From the NCBI GenBank assembly GCA_964447205.1, contig CAYUSB010000006.1:170879-234878 (forward strand): a DNA stretch of 64,000 nucleotides. The letters are read 5' to 3'. This document shows, one piece after another, positions 1-8,222 of this stretch. How positions within the stretch are numbered: position 1 is the stretch's first letter; the number at the start of each line of letters is the position of its first letter. Origin of the DNA: JAEUKH01 sp964447205 (GTDB taxonomy: Bacteria; Myxococcota_A; Polyangia; Polyangiales; Ga0077539). Below the pieces are notes generated by a model. That model saw nothing but the letters and a program-made list of their open reading frames with translations, was not told the origin of the DNA and searched no databases. Made by a program: the position numbers and the translations under genes.

Positions 1-139
1 CGATGGCTTCGAGGAGGGAGGTCTTGCCCTGGCCGTTGCTCCCGAGCAGGACGTTGGCCCGCGGGTCGGGGGCGAGGCGGGCCATGCGGAGGTTACGAAA
101 CCCCGCCACGGCCAGCTCGGTGATGCGCACGGCGGTCAT
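1..139 (-). CDS. recF: RecF N-terminus, truncated by window edge
   Basis: This is the first 46 codons of a gene that runs off the left edge. The ATG at 139 gives MTAVRITELAVAGFRNLRMA followed by a Walker A loop of the form GSNGQGKTSLLEAI, which is the RecF/SMC-type ATP-binding signature. RecF is an ABC-type ATPase that with RecO and RecR loads RecA at gapped DNA. It lies 40 bp downstream of dnaN on the same strand, giving the classic dnaA-dnaN-recF order. Only the nucleotide-binding start is visible, so intactness of the rest cannot be judged. Confidence 0.9.
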   Translation of the reverse strand, partial: MTAVRITELAVAGFRNLRMARLAPDPRANVLLGSNGQGKTSLLEAI

Positions 140-179
140 GGAGCGACCTCGGGGGCGGTGTGAAGGGCGGAGACCCCTG

Positions 180-1313
180 TCAGATGCGCATGGGCATGAT
201 GACCCCGAGGTAGTCGTCGCGGTCGGCCGGGCGCACGATCCCGGGGTCGAGCTCGCCCGACAGGTCGAGCACGGCCTCGTCGCCTCCGAGGGCCGAGAGC
301 ACCTCGATGAGGTACTTGCTGTTGAAGCCGATGACGACCTCGGGGCCCGTGAGGGTGGCGTCGATCTCGTCCATGCCGGCCCCGATCTCGGGGTTTTCGC
401 TGGTGATGACGATGCGCCCGGGGGTGACGCTGAGCTTGACCCCCGAGGTGCGGTCGGCGGCCACGAGGGAGACGGCGCGGAGGGCTTCGAGCAGGCCCTG
501 GCGGGAGAAGCGCACGGAGCGGTCGGTCTGGGTGGGGATGACCTGCTCGTACGAGGGGAAGGCCGCGTCGACGAGCTTCGAGCTCATGGTCATCCCGTCG
601 CGCTGGAAGAACACGGGCCCCTGCGAGCTGACGGCCCCGAGGGAGATGGTGGGCGGGGCCCCGTCCTCGCGCTTCTCGCCGCGGGCCTCGTCGACCAGCC
701 TGCGCAGCTCGTGGATGGCCTTTCCGGGGATGAGGAGCCGGGCCCCGGCCCTGACCCCGGGGACCTTGCGCTCGGCCTTGGAGAGGCGGTGGCCGTCGGT
801 GGTGACCATGCGCAGGAGGTCGTCGTGCATCTCGAACAGGGCCGCGGCCAGGTGGGGCCGGGTGTCGTCGGTCGACATGCTGAAGGCCGTCAGGGCGATG
901 AGCTCGCCGAGGTCGTCGGCGGGAACGGCCACCAGGGGGACCTTGCCCGCCTCGGGGAGCGAGGGGAAGTCCTCGCCGGGCATGCCCGCGAGGTCGAAGC
1001 GACGCTTGGCCCCGCGGATGCGTGCGAAGTGGTTCTTCTCCACGGTGAGGGTGACCTCGCCCTCGGGCAGGGCCTTGACCGTGTCGAAGACGTGTCGCGC
1101 AGGCAGGGCCACCGAGCCGGCCCGCTTGACCTCCGCCCGCATGGTGCCTGTCACCGAGAGCAGGAGGTCGGTGGCGGCGAAGTGCACCGCCCCGCTGGCC
1201 TCTGCCCGAATGAGCACGTTGGTGAGGATGGGCATCGGCGACCGCTTGTCGGCCACGCTCTGCACCCTGCCCAGGGCCTTTACGAAGTCCCGCTTGTTGA
1301 CCACGAACTCCAT
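180..1313 (-). CDS. dnaN: DNA polymerase III beta sliding clamp
   Basis: The protein is about 377 aa, close to the usual ~370 aa of the bacterial beta clamp. It begins MEFVVNKRDFVKALGRVQSVADKRSPMPIL and ends YLGVIMPMRI, the typical hydrophobic M-P-M/x-R end of DnaN. The clamp is a dimeric ring that tethers polymerase III and repair enzymes to DNA. A GTG two codons upstream (1319) is also possible. I prefer the ATG at 1313 because a GGTGGAG purine stretch lies five bases before it. The gene sits between dnaA and recF in the same direction, with a 359-bp DnaA-box-rich spacer towards dnaA. Confidence 0.97.
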   Translation of the reverse strand: MEFVVNKRDFVKALGRVQSVADKRSPMPILTNVLIRAEASGAVHFAATDLLLSVTGTMRAEVKRAGSVALPARHVFDTVKALPEGEVTLTVEKNHFARIRGAKRRFDLAGMPGEDFPSLPEAGKVPLVAVPADDLGELIALTAFSMSTDDTRPHLAAALFEMHDDLLRMVTTDGHRLSKAERKVPGVRAGARLLIPGKAIHELRRLVDEARGEKREDGAPPTISLGAVSSQGPVFFQRDGMTMSSKLVDAAFPSYEQVIPTQTDRSVRFSRQGLLEALRAVSLVAADRTSGVKLSVTPGRIVITSENPEIGAGMDEIDATLTGPEVVIGFNSKYLIEVLSALGGDEAVLDLSGELDPGIVRPADRDDYLGVIMPMRI

Positions 1314-1419
1314 CGTCACTCCACCTCAGGTGCGCCGTCGCCGAGAGCCTCTCCCGGGCTGCGTCGTTCGCAGCGAGGGATCGGCGGGGAGGGTACCCCC
1401 GGCGCGGGGCGGCTCCCCT

Positions 1420-1672
1420 GTCTTTCTCTAGTTTGGGATGAATTTACAATTACAAGTAGTCCCTAGAAGGCCCTGTGGACATCCGGGAAACGGTCGCAAC
1501 CCCGTGATATCCCTGGAGCTTCTCTGGGGACAGGGAGACCCTGGGGGGCTGTGGACAGCCTGCGGACCCTCCCCGGTCGACCGCCCCACGGGGGGGGCCC
1601 CAGGGGTTGTCCAGGGGTTGTCCGGGGGGAAACCCCGAGGCAGTCCACAAGGTTGTCCACAGGGGGGACGGT
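1420..1672. other. oriC candidate: DnaA-box cluster plus AT-rich stretch between dnaN and dnaA
   Basis: The dnaN-dnaA spacer holds several matches or near matches to the DnaA box TTATCCACA. Minus-orientation copies TGTGGACAT and TGTGGACAG lie at 1474-1482 and 1550-1558. Plus-orientation copies lie at 1607-1615 (TTGTCCAGG), 1618-1626 (TTGTCCGGG), 1641-1649 (CAGTCCACA) and 1653-1661 (TTGTCCACA). Next to them, at about 1430-1460, is the only clearly AT-rich stretch of the region (around GAATTTACAATTACAAG), a candidate unwinding element. The position next to dnaA/dnaN and the box density support an origin. The exact unwinding site is inference. Confidence 0.65.
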
Positions 1673-3343
1673 TCATCGCCCGGAGCCCTCGGGGGCGTAT
1701 CCGCCCGGTCCTACGACCGACTCCCCGGGGTTGAACCCGAGCCTGGCGCAGAGGGTGTCCCGGGCGGCCTTGAGCTCGGGCTCGTCGGGCAGGAGCTTGT
1801 CCACGCGGCGCACGGCGGAGATCACCGTGGTGTGGTCCTTGCCGCCAAACTTCAGGCCAATCTGGGGGAAGCTCGTGCCCAGGTAGGTCCGGGCGAGGTA
1901 CATGGCCATCTGGCGCGGGACGGCCACCTCGCGGTGCCGCTCCTTGCCCACGAGTTGGGCCATCTTGATGCGGTAGTGCTCGCAGGCGGCCCGCTGGACG
2001 TCCTCGACGGTGACCACGGTGGGCCGCGACCCGAGGCGCAGGGTCTCGCGGACGAGGCCCGCGTCGATGGCGGGGCGCCCGAGGATCCCGGCCTTGATGG
2101 CGAGCTTCATGAGGGTCCCCTCGAGCTCGCGGACGTTGGCGTTGGGGGTCGAGGCGATGAGGAAGGCCGCGTCGTCGTCGAGGCGGACGTTCTCGAGCTC
2201 GGCCTTCTTGCGCAGGATGGCCACGCGGGTCTCCATCTCGGGCGAGGTGATCTCGGCCACGAGGCCCTGCTGAAACCGCGACTGGAGCCGCTCGGCCATG
2301 CCCATGAGGCGCTCGGGGAGCACGTCGGAGGTGAGCACGATGGCCGCGTTGCGTTGGGTCAGGGCGTTGAAGGTGTGGAAGAACTCCTCCTGGGTCCCCT
2401 CGCGCCCCGCCAGAAACTGCACGTCGTCGAGCAGGAGGGCGTCGCAGTCGACCCGGTACCGGGTACGAAACTCCTCCATCTTCTTCTGCTGGATGGCGTG
2501 CACGTAGTCGTTGGTGAACCCCTCCGCCGACAGGTACATGATCCGGGCGTCGGGCTTCTGCTCCAGGACCCGGTGGCCCACGGCGTTGGACAGGTGGGTC
2601 TTGCCCAGGCCCGTCGTCCCGCAGAGAAACAGGACGTTGAAGCGTCTGCCGGCGAGGTTGGCCAGGGCCTCCGCGGCGGCGTAGGCGATCTGGTTGGACG
2701 GCCCGATCACAAACTGGTCGAAGGTGTACCGCGGTGACAGACCCGCGCTAAAGCCCCCCGAGGCCGCCCCCGGGCGCAGGGCCGCGGGGGTGGTGCTGCT
2801 CGTGCGGGCCGCCGTCTGGACGGGGGCCCTCCGCGGCGGGGGATTGGGCCGCGAGGCGGGAGGGGGCGGAGAGGCCAGGAGCGATCCGGGGGGCACCCGC
2901 AGCACCGGGGCCCGCGACGCGGGAGCGGCCGGAGCCTCAGGGGCGGTCGGGGCCTCGGGGGCCGCGCGCACGGGGGCGGGTGCAGGCGCCCGCGGGCGGG
3001 GCGGGGCGGGGGCCCGCAGGACGGGGAGCTGTCCCTGGGCGGGGGCGACATCGGCGGAGGCGGTCCAGCAGATGGTCCAGGTCGCGCCCGTGATACGCCG
3101 CAGGGTGTCTTCGAGCAGGGGGAGGTAGCCCGAGGTGACCCAGTCCTTGGTGAGGACGTTGGGGGCTTGCAAGAGGAGCACTCCGTCGGCGGCGTCGAGG
3201 GCCTTGAGGGGTCGCAGGAGCTTGCCGATCATGTGATCGCCGACCTTCCCGCGGAGGCCTTCGATCACCTGGTCCCAGAGCTGGCGCGCGTCGTCGGTCA
3301 CGGCGAGGTCCACTGTCCTTTCACGGCGGTTATCCACAGGCAC
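1673..3343 (-). CDS. dnaA: Chromosomal replication initiator DnaA
   Basis: A 556-aa protein, longer than the usual ~450 aa because domain II (about residues 100-205) is a long Pro/Ala/Arg-rich linker. Domain I begins near LWDQVIEGL. The AAA+ domain starts at about residue 203 (YTFDQFVIGPSN), with Walker A GTTGLGKTH near residue 245 and Walker B LLLDDVQFL. The C-terminal helix-turn-helix carries the DnaA signature KFGGKDHTTV. DnaA melts oriC and regulates its own gene. The start used is GTG at 3343. A perfect DnaA box (3330-3338) lies just inside it, and a GTG at 3313 preceded by AAAGGA is an alternative start that would leave that box upstream of the gene. Confidence 0.97.
   Translation of the reverse strand: MPVDNRRERTVDLAVTDDARQLWDQVIEGLRGKVGDHMIGKLLRPLKALDAADGVLLLQAPNVLTKDWVTSGYLPLLEDTLRRITGATWTICWTASADVAPAQGQLPVLRAPAPPRPRAPAPAPVRAAPEAPTAPEAPAAPASRAPVLRVPPGSLLASPPPPASRPNPPPRRAPVQTAARTSSTTPAALRPGAASGGFSAGLSPRYTFDQFVIGPSNQIAYAAAEALANLAGRRFNVLFLCGTTGLGKTHLSNAVGHRVLEQKPDARIMYLSAEGFTNDYVHAIQQKKMEEFRTRYRVDCDALLLDDVQFLAGREGTQEEFFHTFNALTQRNAAIVLTSDVLPERLMGMAERLQSRFQQGLVAEITSPEMETRVAILRKKAELENVRLDDDAAFLIASTPNANVRELEGTLMKLAIKAGILGRPAIDAGLVRETLRLGSRPTVVTVEDVQRAACEHYRIKMAQLVGKERHREVAVPRQMAMYLARTYLGTSFPQIGLKFGGKDHTTVISAVRRVDKLLPDEPELKAARDTLCARLGFNPGESVVGPGGYAPEGSGR
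3330..3338 (+). promoter_or_regulatory. Perfect DnaA box (TTATCCACA) at dnaA start
   Basis: An exact consensus DnaA box lies three codons inside the annotated GTG start of dnaA, or in the leader if the start at 3313 is used. It is well placed for autorepression of dnaA by DnaA-ATP. Confidence 0.7.
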
Positions 3344-3430
3344 GGGTAGACCCGTGGCCCGGTCGGAGACTGACCGATGCGCGAGAGAAACCGCGAAATT
3401 TCTACAAAGGACGCTGCGCTGACGTCCAGT

Positions 3431-3450
3431 GCGTCCACAGGTTGTCCACA
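3431..3450 (+). other. Upstream DnaA-box pair
   Basis: Two tandem near-consensus boxes, GCGTCCACA (3431-3439) and TTGTCCACA (3442-3450), lie upstream of dnaA in the spacer to the divergent outer-membrane gene. A short A/T-richer stretch (around 3393-3412) lies between them and dnaA. Together with the cluster downstream of dnaA they make a two-sided arrangement of boxes. Confidence 0.55.
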
Positions 3451-3515
3451 GGGGTCGGCGGCAATCGTCGTGGCAAACTAGACTTCGGGGCCGCGGGATT
3501 TTATGTCACCTGCCG

Positions 3516-4391
3516 ATGCGCGCACGGCACGGAGTTCTGGGTGTTGGTGTGGCCCTCGGGGTGCTGGGGGTGGCGGGTGGGGTGAGGGCCCAGGAGGCCC
3601 CGGTGACCACGCGCACGATGGCCCTCGGGGGCGGCACCTACGGGGCGGCCATGTCGACCTCGGGGGTGTACGCCAACCCCGGGGCCATGGGGCTCGCCCG
3701 GGTGTACCACGTCGACTCGGCGGTGCTGTACCAGCCCAACCTGTCGCGCTGGGCATTCGGGAGCACGGTGGTCGACACGACCCGGCGCATCGGGGCGGGG
3801 CTGTCGTACAACTACGGCACCATCGGGGGCGACGATCGCACCTCCCACGACGCCCGCCTGGCCCTGAGCGCGTCGATCACAGAGGGCCTCGCGGTGGGGG
3901 TCACGGGGCGGTACATGAGCCACTCGGGGGCGGGGGCCGCCGATGGGCAGCCGGGGGTGGCGTACGATGGGTTTACCGTCGACGCGGGCCTGGCCCTGCG
4001 GCCGGTGAGCTTCCTGTCCCTGGGGGTCACGGGCCTGTCGCTCACCAACCCGGGCACGCGCCTGTCGCCGCGGGCCCTCGGGGCCGGGGTGGGGGTGTAT
4101 CCCGCGGAGTCCCTCGGGATGGTGGCCGACGCCTACTGGGACCTGCACGACGTCGAACAGCCTCGGATGCGCTGGTCGGGCGGGGTGGAGCTGCTGCTCG
4201 CCCGGGCCCCTCTGCGGCTCGGATACACCTACGACGAGACCCGCGGCGACCGCGCGGTGCATCTGGTGACGGCCGGGATCGGGTACATCGATCCGAGCTT
4301 CGCGGTGGAGGCGGCCTTGCGGCAAGAGGTCTCGGGCGGCAACGACACCACCATCCTGCTCAACCTTCGTTACTTCATGCGAATGAACTGA
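3516..4391 (+). CDS. Outer-membrane beta-barrel protein, PorV/FadL-like pattern
   Basis: A 291-aa exported protein. The ATG at 3516 gives MRARHGVLGVGVALGVLGVAGGVRAQ, a classical signal peptide with an A-x-A type cleavage site. A start further upstream would only add an Arg-rich leader. The mature part begins TRTMALGGGTYGAAMSTSGVYANPGAMG, which resembles the N-terminal Gly/Asn-Pro pattern of FadL and PorV/PorQ-type barrels. Alternating amphipathic segments ending in aromatic residues follow, and the protein ends LRYFMRMN. A cell-envelope role is likely. The substrate cannot be inferred. It is divergent from dnaA. Confidence 0.6.
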   Translation: MRARHGVLGVGVALGVLGVAGGVRAQEAPVTTRTMALGGGTYGAAMSTSGVYANPGAMGLARVYHVDSAVLYQPNLSRWAFGSTVVDTTRRIGAGLSYNYGTIGGDDRTSHDARLALSASITEGLAVGVTGRYMSHSGAGAADGQPGVAYDGFTVDAGLALRPVSFLSLGVTGLSLTNPGTRLSPRALGAGVGVYPAESLGMVADAYWDLHDVEQPRMRWSGGVELLLARAPLRLGYTYDETRGDRAVHLVTAGIGYIDPSFAVEAALRQEVSGGNDTTILLNLRYFMRMN

Positions 4392-4542
4392 CGCCTCCCC
4401 AAGGCCCTCCGAACTCGGGCGGAACCTCTCGACGAATCCGGGTGTCCCGGCGTATGTGCGTGTTCGTGCAGCGTGGCTGGTGCAGGGCCCAGGGGTCTCG
4501 GGGCTGGGCGGGTCGTCGTCCTGGGGTTGGGACGTCGTGGCG

Positions 4543-5145
4543 ATGACCCTCGACCCCGAGGCGGAGAAGGCCCTCGTCGAGCGGCTGCGTCGCCGCGACG
4601 AGGCGGCCTTCAACCTCTTCGTGCGGGCCTATCAGCAGCGAGTGTTCTCGCTCGTGCACCGGATGTTGGGCAACCGGGCCGAGGCCGAAGACCTCGCCCA
4701 GGAGGTGTTCATCACGGTGTTCAAGAGCATCGACTCCTTCCGGGGGGATGCGAAGCTCGGGACGTGGCTGTACCGTGTGGCGGTCAACCACTGCAAAAAC
4801 CGCATCAAGTACCTCGACCGCCGCCGGGTGAAGGGCCACGATGTCCTCGACGACGCCGCCGAGCGGGGCCTGTCCGACGGCGGCCCGGTGATGTCTCGGG
4901 TCGACCGCCCCGACCACGCCGCCGAGGGAGCCCAACTCGAGGGCGTCATCCAACGAGCCCTCGGGGCCATCGACCCCGACCACCGGACCCTCATCGTCTT
5001 GCGCGACCTGGAGGGCCTCGCCTACGAGGAGATCATGACCATCACGGGTTTGCCCGAGGGCACGGTGAAATCCAGGCTCCACCGCGCCCGGGCGGCCCTG
5101 CGTGAGGCCGTCGAGCGCGGCCTCGGGGCCCCGCTGCCCGAGTGA
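4543..5145 (+). CDS. ECF (sigma-70 family) RNA polymerase sigma factor
   Basis: A 200-aa protein from the ATG at 4543. Region 2 is seen as FNLFVRAYQQRVFSLVHRML, then AEDLAQEVFITVFKSID and LGTWLYRVAVNHCKNRIKYL. After a short linker, region 4 is seen as LRDLEGLAYEEIMTITGLPEGTVKSRLHRAR, the helix-turn-helix that reads the -35 element. These are the two conserved regions of ECF sigma factors. A membrane-anchored gene follows after 10 bp and fits an anti-sigma partner. ECF factors of this RpoE-like form usually respond to envelope stress. The actual signal is unknown. Confidence 0.93.
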   Translation: MTLDPEAEKALVERLRRRDEAAFNLFVRAYQQRVFSLVHRMLGNRAEAEDLAQEVFITVFKSIDSFRGDAKLGTWLYRVAVNHCKNRIKYLDRRRVKGHDVLDDAAERGLSDGGPVMSRVDRPDHAAEGAQLEGVIQRALGAIDPDHRTLIVLRDLEGLAYEEIMTITGLPEGTVKSRLHRARAALREAVERGLGAPLPE

Positions 5146-5155
5146 GGCGACGACG

Positions 5156-5578
5156 ATGACCGACGACGACGTCCGCGACCGCTTCTCCGCCTACCACGAC
5201 CGCGAGCTCGACCCTGACGAGCACGAGGCCGTGCGGGCCGCCCTGGCCGAGCGCCCCGCCCTGGAGGCCGAGTATGTGGCCTACTGCCGGATGCTCGCCG
5301 CCCTGGGGACCCTGGCCGAAGGCGATCCCGGGCCCGCCAAGGCCGCCCCCGAGGCCGCCCCCCCCGACCTCCTCCAGGGGGTGCAACGGAAGCTCAACCG
5401 CCGCTCGCAGGGGAAATTCTACCGGGACGGTTGGTCGCGGGTGGCGGGGATCGTGCCCCTGGAGCTTCTGGCGGCCCTGCTCCTGGTGGTGCTGGTGGCG
5501 GCCTGGTTTGCCCTGCACAGCATCTCCGTGCAGCCCGCGCCTCCGTCCGCCCACCCCCCGGCTCCCGCGGTGCGGTAA
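5156..5578 (+). CDS. Putative anti-sigma factor, single-pass membrane protein
   Basis: A 140-aa protein starting 10 bp after the ECF sigma gene. The N-terminal ~60 residues (DRFSAYHDRELDPDEHEAVR...LEAEYVAYCRML) match the fold pattern of zinc-binding or ZAS-type anti-sigma domains. The usual H-x3-C-x2-C triad is not present: there is one histidine and one cysteine. A single membrane segment follows (LLAALLLVVLVAAWFAL), then a short Pro-rich tail. The assignment rests on domain pattern, topology and gene order. By analogy it would hold the sigma factor at the membrane. Confidence 0.7.
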   Translation: MTDDDVRDRFSAYHDRELDPDEHEAVRAALAERPALEAEYVAYCRMLAALGTLAEGDPGPAKAAPEAAPPDLLQGVQRKLNRRSQGKFYRDGWSRVAGIVPLELLAALLLVVLVAAWFALHSISVQPAPPSAHPPAPAVR

Positions 5579-5647
5579 CCTCCCGAGGCGACGCCCCGTA
5601 GGGCCGCGGTCTTTTACTGCGCCACCGGCGCGGGAGATGCACCGACC

Positions 5648-6220
5648 ATGACCACTGCCATGACCGACCCGATGGAAACCCTCAAGACCACCTGGGGTCA
5701 CGCGACCCGGGGTGGGGCCCTGATTCCCCTCCTGGTCGACGGGCTCCTGGTGACCCTCGGGGGAGCCCTGTCGCTTGGGATTCTCCTGCCTCCGCTCCTG
5801 CTCGGGTACACGGCCATGAGCCTCCGGGTCGTACGCGGCGAGCCCGTGGCCATGGGCGACTCCTTCGCGGGGCTCAAGCGCTTCGTCGACGCCTGGGTCC
5901 TCGGCCTCGCGTGCCTGTGCCTCATCGCGGTGGGGAGCATCGCCCTCGGGATCGGGGCCCTGGTGGCGTCGTTTCTGCTCACCTACACGTTGTGTGTGGC
6001 GGTCGACGAGCCCGGGCTTGGGGTGGTCGACGTAGTGAAGCGGTCGTTCGCGATGGCCTGGGACCACTGGCCCGACACCCTGCTCTTGTGGGCGGTGACC
6101 GTGGTGTTGGGGGCCGTGCTGTCGGCCACGGTGGTGGGGTCGGTGGTGGCCCTGGCCTTCGGGTGGGTGATGACCGCGGTGATCTACCTGCGGCACCGGC
6201 AGGCCCTGGTGCGCTCCTGA
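5648..6220 (+). CDS. Polytopic integral membrane protein of unknown function
   Basis: A 190-aa protein with about four hydrophobic segments (around residues 24-55, 82-115 and 136-175) separated by short charged loops. It ends in a basic tail (YLRHRQALVRS). The layout resembles small membrane domains that accompany glycerophosphodiester phosphodiesterases or DUF975-type proteins, but no catalytic motif is visible. It follows the anti-sigma gene by 69 bp and may share its transcript. It ends one base before the convergent synthase gene. Function unknown. Confidence 0.7.
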   Translation: MTTAMTDPMETLKTTWGHATRGGALIPLLVDGLLVTLGGALSLGILLPPLLLGYTAMSLRVVRGEPVAMGDSFAGLKRFVDAWVLGLACLCLIAVGSIALGIGALVASFLLTYTLCVAVDEPGLGVVDVVKRSFAMAWDHWPDTLLLWAVTVVLGAVLSATVVGSVVALAFGWVMTAVIYLRHRQALVRS

Positions 6221-6221
6221 A

Positions 6222-7472
6222 TCACACCGCCGCGACCGCGACGGTGGCCGCGACCACGGCCAGGATCTCTGCGGGGCTCAGCACCCGGGCGTGGCGTTTG
6301 GCCTCGGCCAGCACCGCATGAACGACCTCTGCGGTGGGATCGACCCCGTGGCCGCGCAGCCAGTGCTGGACGTTGCTGGCGCCCGACATGGGTCCCACCT
6401 CGATCGACTGCCCCCTGCCAAACATTCCCGCCGGAACCCCCGAGTAGATCCGATCGGCCAGCCACGCGTCGCCCTTCGCCTGGGCCTTGATGATGGCCGC
6501 GGCGTGGACCCCCGTGGAGGTACGAAACGCGTCGGCCCCCGCGAGGGGATAGTTGACCGGGATGGGCATGTCGACGGCCCGGCTCGCGAGCTCGCAGTAG
6601 GCCAGGAGGCTGCTGAGGTCCTGGTGGTCGAGGGCCCCGGCGAGCTTGAGGTTGAGCAGGATGAGCTCCATGGCCGTGTTGCCCACCCGCTCGCCGATGC
6701 CGAGGGCGGTGCCGTGGACCCGGTCGATGCCCTCCTCGACGGCCGTCAAGGCGTTGACGAGCCCGAGGCCGCGGTCGTTGTGGTTGTGGTAGTCGAGCTT
6801 GACGTGGGTGGCCCCGTAGGCGGAGAGGAAGTTCTTCGTCCAGCGGATGAGGTTGCGGGTGCCGTCGGGGGTGGCGTGGCCGACGGTGTCACACAGGACG
6901 AGTCGGGCGGCCCCGTGGTCGATGGCGTTCTTGAAGAGGGAGGCGAGCACCTCGGGGCGCGAGCGCACGGTGTCCTCGGTGACGTAGGCCACGGGCAGGC
7001 CGTTTTTTACCGCGACGTCGATGGCCTCGGCCGACTGCTTGAGGAGCCGGTCGACGTCCCACCCCTCGGCGAACAGGCGGATGGGCGAGCTGCCGATGAA
7101 GGTGTAGACCTCGAGGGCCACCCCGGCCTTCTGTGAGACGTCCACCATGGGCAGGATGTCGCCCACCACGGTCCGCCCCGCCGCCGCGGGCCGGAGCTTG
7201 AGCTTCGCCGAGACGATCTCCTGGCACATGCGCAGCACGTCGTCGAAGGCCCGCTGGGTCGAGCCCGGCAGGCCGATGTCGGCGGCGTCGATGCCGAGCG
7301 ACTCCATCAGGTGCAGGAGCTCGAGCTTCTCGCCGATGGTGGGGTCTTTCACCGACGGGTTTTGTAGCCCGTCGCGCAAGGTCTCGTCGAAGAACTCCAC
7401 GCGCCCAAAGGGCGGGTGTCGTCGGTTGACCTCGTTCCAGTCGTAGATGAGGGTGGTGTCGGGGGCGCTCAT
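6222..7472 (-). CDS. DRE-TIM metallolyase, 2-isopropylmalate/homocitrate synthase type
   Basis: A 416-aa protein. The ATG at 7472 fits because the family's catalytic start FFDETLRDGLQNPS follows after about 25 residues. The metal-binding H-x-H (YHNHNDRGLG) and the conserved HGTALGIGERVGNTAMELIL are present. These mark condensing enzymes that join acetyl-CoA to a 2-oxoacid. The protein ends soon after the catalytic barrel (~390 aa) and lacks the leucine-feedback domain of classical LeuA, so it is either a regulator-free isopropylmalate, homocitrate or citramalate synthase. Substrate cannot be assigned from sequence. It is convergent with the membrane-protein gene. Confidence 0.85.
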   Translation of the reverse strand: MSAPDTTLIYDWNEVNRRHPPFGRVEFFDETLRDGLQNPSVKDPTIGEKLELLHLMESLGIDAADIGLPGSTQRAFDDVLRMCQEIVSAKLKLRPAAAGRTVVGDILPMVDVSQKAGVALEVYTFIGSSPIRLFAEGWDVDRLLKQSAEAIDVAVKNGLPVAYVTEDTVRSRPEVLASLFKNAIDHGAARLVLCDTVGHATPDGTRNLIRWTKNFLSAYGATHVKLDYHNHNDRGLGLVNALTAVEEGIDRVHGTALGIGERVGNTAMELILLNLKLAGALDHQDLSSLLAYCELASRAVDMPIPVNYPLAGADAFRTSTGVHAAAIIKAQAKGDAWLADRIYSGVPAGMFGRGQSIEVGPMSGASNVQHWLRGHGVDPTAEVVHAVLAEAKRHARVLSPAEILAVVAATVAVAAV

Positions 7473-7671
7473 GACCCTAGGGAGTTTACCCCATCCGTCT
7501 GCCCTCGCCCCGCCTGTCGCGCACCCACACCCCGAGAATTCCACGGAATTCATGGGTGACATACCCTGTCCGCCGAGAGGTGGCGCGGGGGCCTGGGGTG
7601 ATGCATGGTCCTGCGTCCTCGTCGCGGAGCCCATCGGGAGGTCTGCCGCGCCCACGGAAGGTCAACACGCC

Positions 7672-8214
7672 ATGAGCACCCTCGAAGAACGCCTCGACCG
7701 CATCGAACGCAAGCTGGACACCCTGCTCGCGACCCTCAAGACCAACGGGGGGGCGCCCCGGTCTGCCGCGGGGGCCGCGGGGGCGGGGGCCTCCGCCGGG
7801 TCGGACATCGACGCCGACATCGACGGGCCGCGGGGCGACCCCGAGGTGCGCTTCATGCCGCGGCGCTGGAGCGGGCCGGACTACAAGGGTCAGAAGTTTT
7901 CGTCGTGCGACCCCGACTTCCTCGACACCCTGGCCGAGGCCTACGAGTGGTTTGCCCAGCGCGACGACGAGTCCGGGGCCGTCGACAAGAACGGCGGGCC
8001 CAAGTCCAAGTGGGGCCGCCTCGACGCGGCCCGGGCCCGAGCCTGGGCCACGCGGCTCCGGGGGGGACAGAGCCCGGCTCCGCGTAGTTCGGCGGCTTCG
8101 AGCCCGCGTGGGGGGCGTGCTGCCCCAAGCCCCAACGGCCACGGCATGATGGCCCCCAACCACAACGACACGATGGGCGACTTCACCCAGGACAACGACG
8201 ACATCCCCTTCTGA
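7672..8214 (+). CDS. Hypothetical phage-type protein with SSB-like C-terminal tip
   Basis: A 180-aa protein with a predicted N-terminal coiled coil (LEERLDRIERKLDTLLATLK) and a Gly/Ala linker. A compact domain follows (RFMPRRWSGPDYKGQKFSSC, then ADFL-like helices and GRLDAARARAWATRLRGG). A disordered Pro/Asn-rich tail ends DFTQDNDDIPF. The last residues copy the acidic tip of single-stranded DNA-binding protein (DDDIPF), which docks SSB partners such as exonucleases, helicases and clamp-loader chi. No OB-fold is evident. The middle domain resembles uncharacterised phage proteins, from memory of such families. A role in DNA metabolism is inferred. Confidence 0.75.
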   Translation: MSTLEERLDRIERKLDTLLATLKTNGGAPRSAAGAAGAGASAGSDIDADIDGPRGDPEVRFMPRRWSGPDYKGQKFSSCDPDFLDTLAEAYEWFAQRDDESGAVDKNGGPKSKWGRLDAARARAWATRLRGGQSPAPRSSAASSPRGGRAAPSPNGHGMMAPNHNDTMGDFTQDNDDIPF

Positions 8215-8222
8215 GCGAGGCG

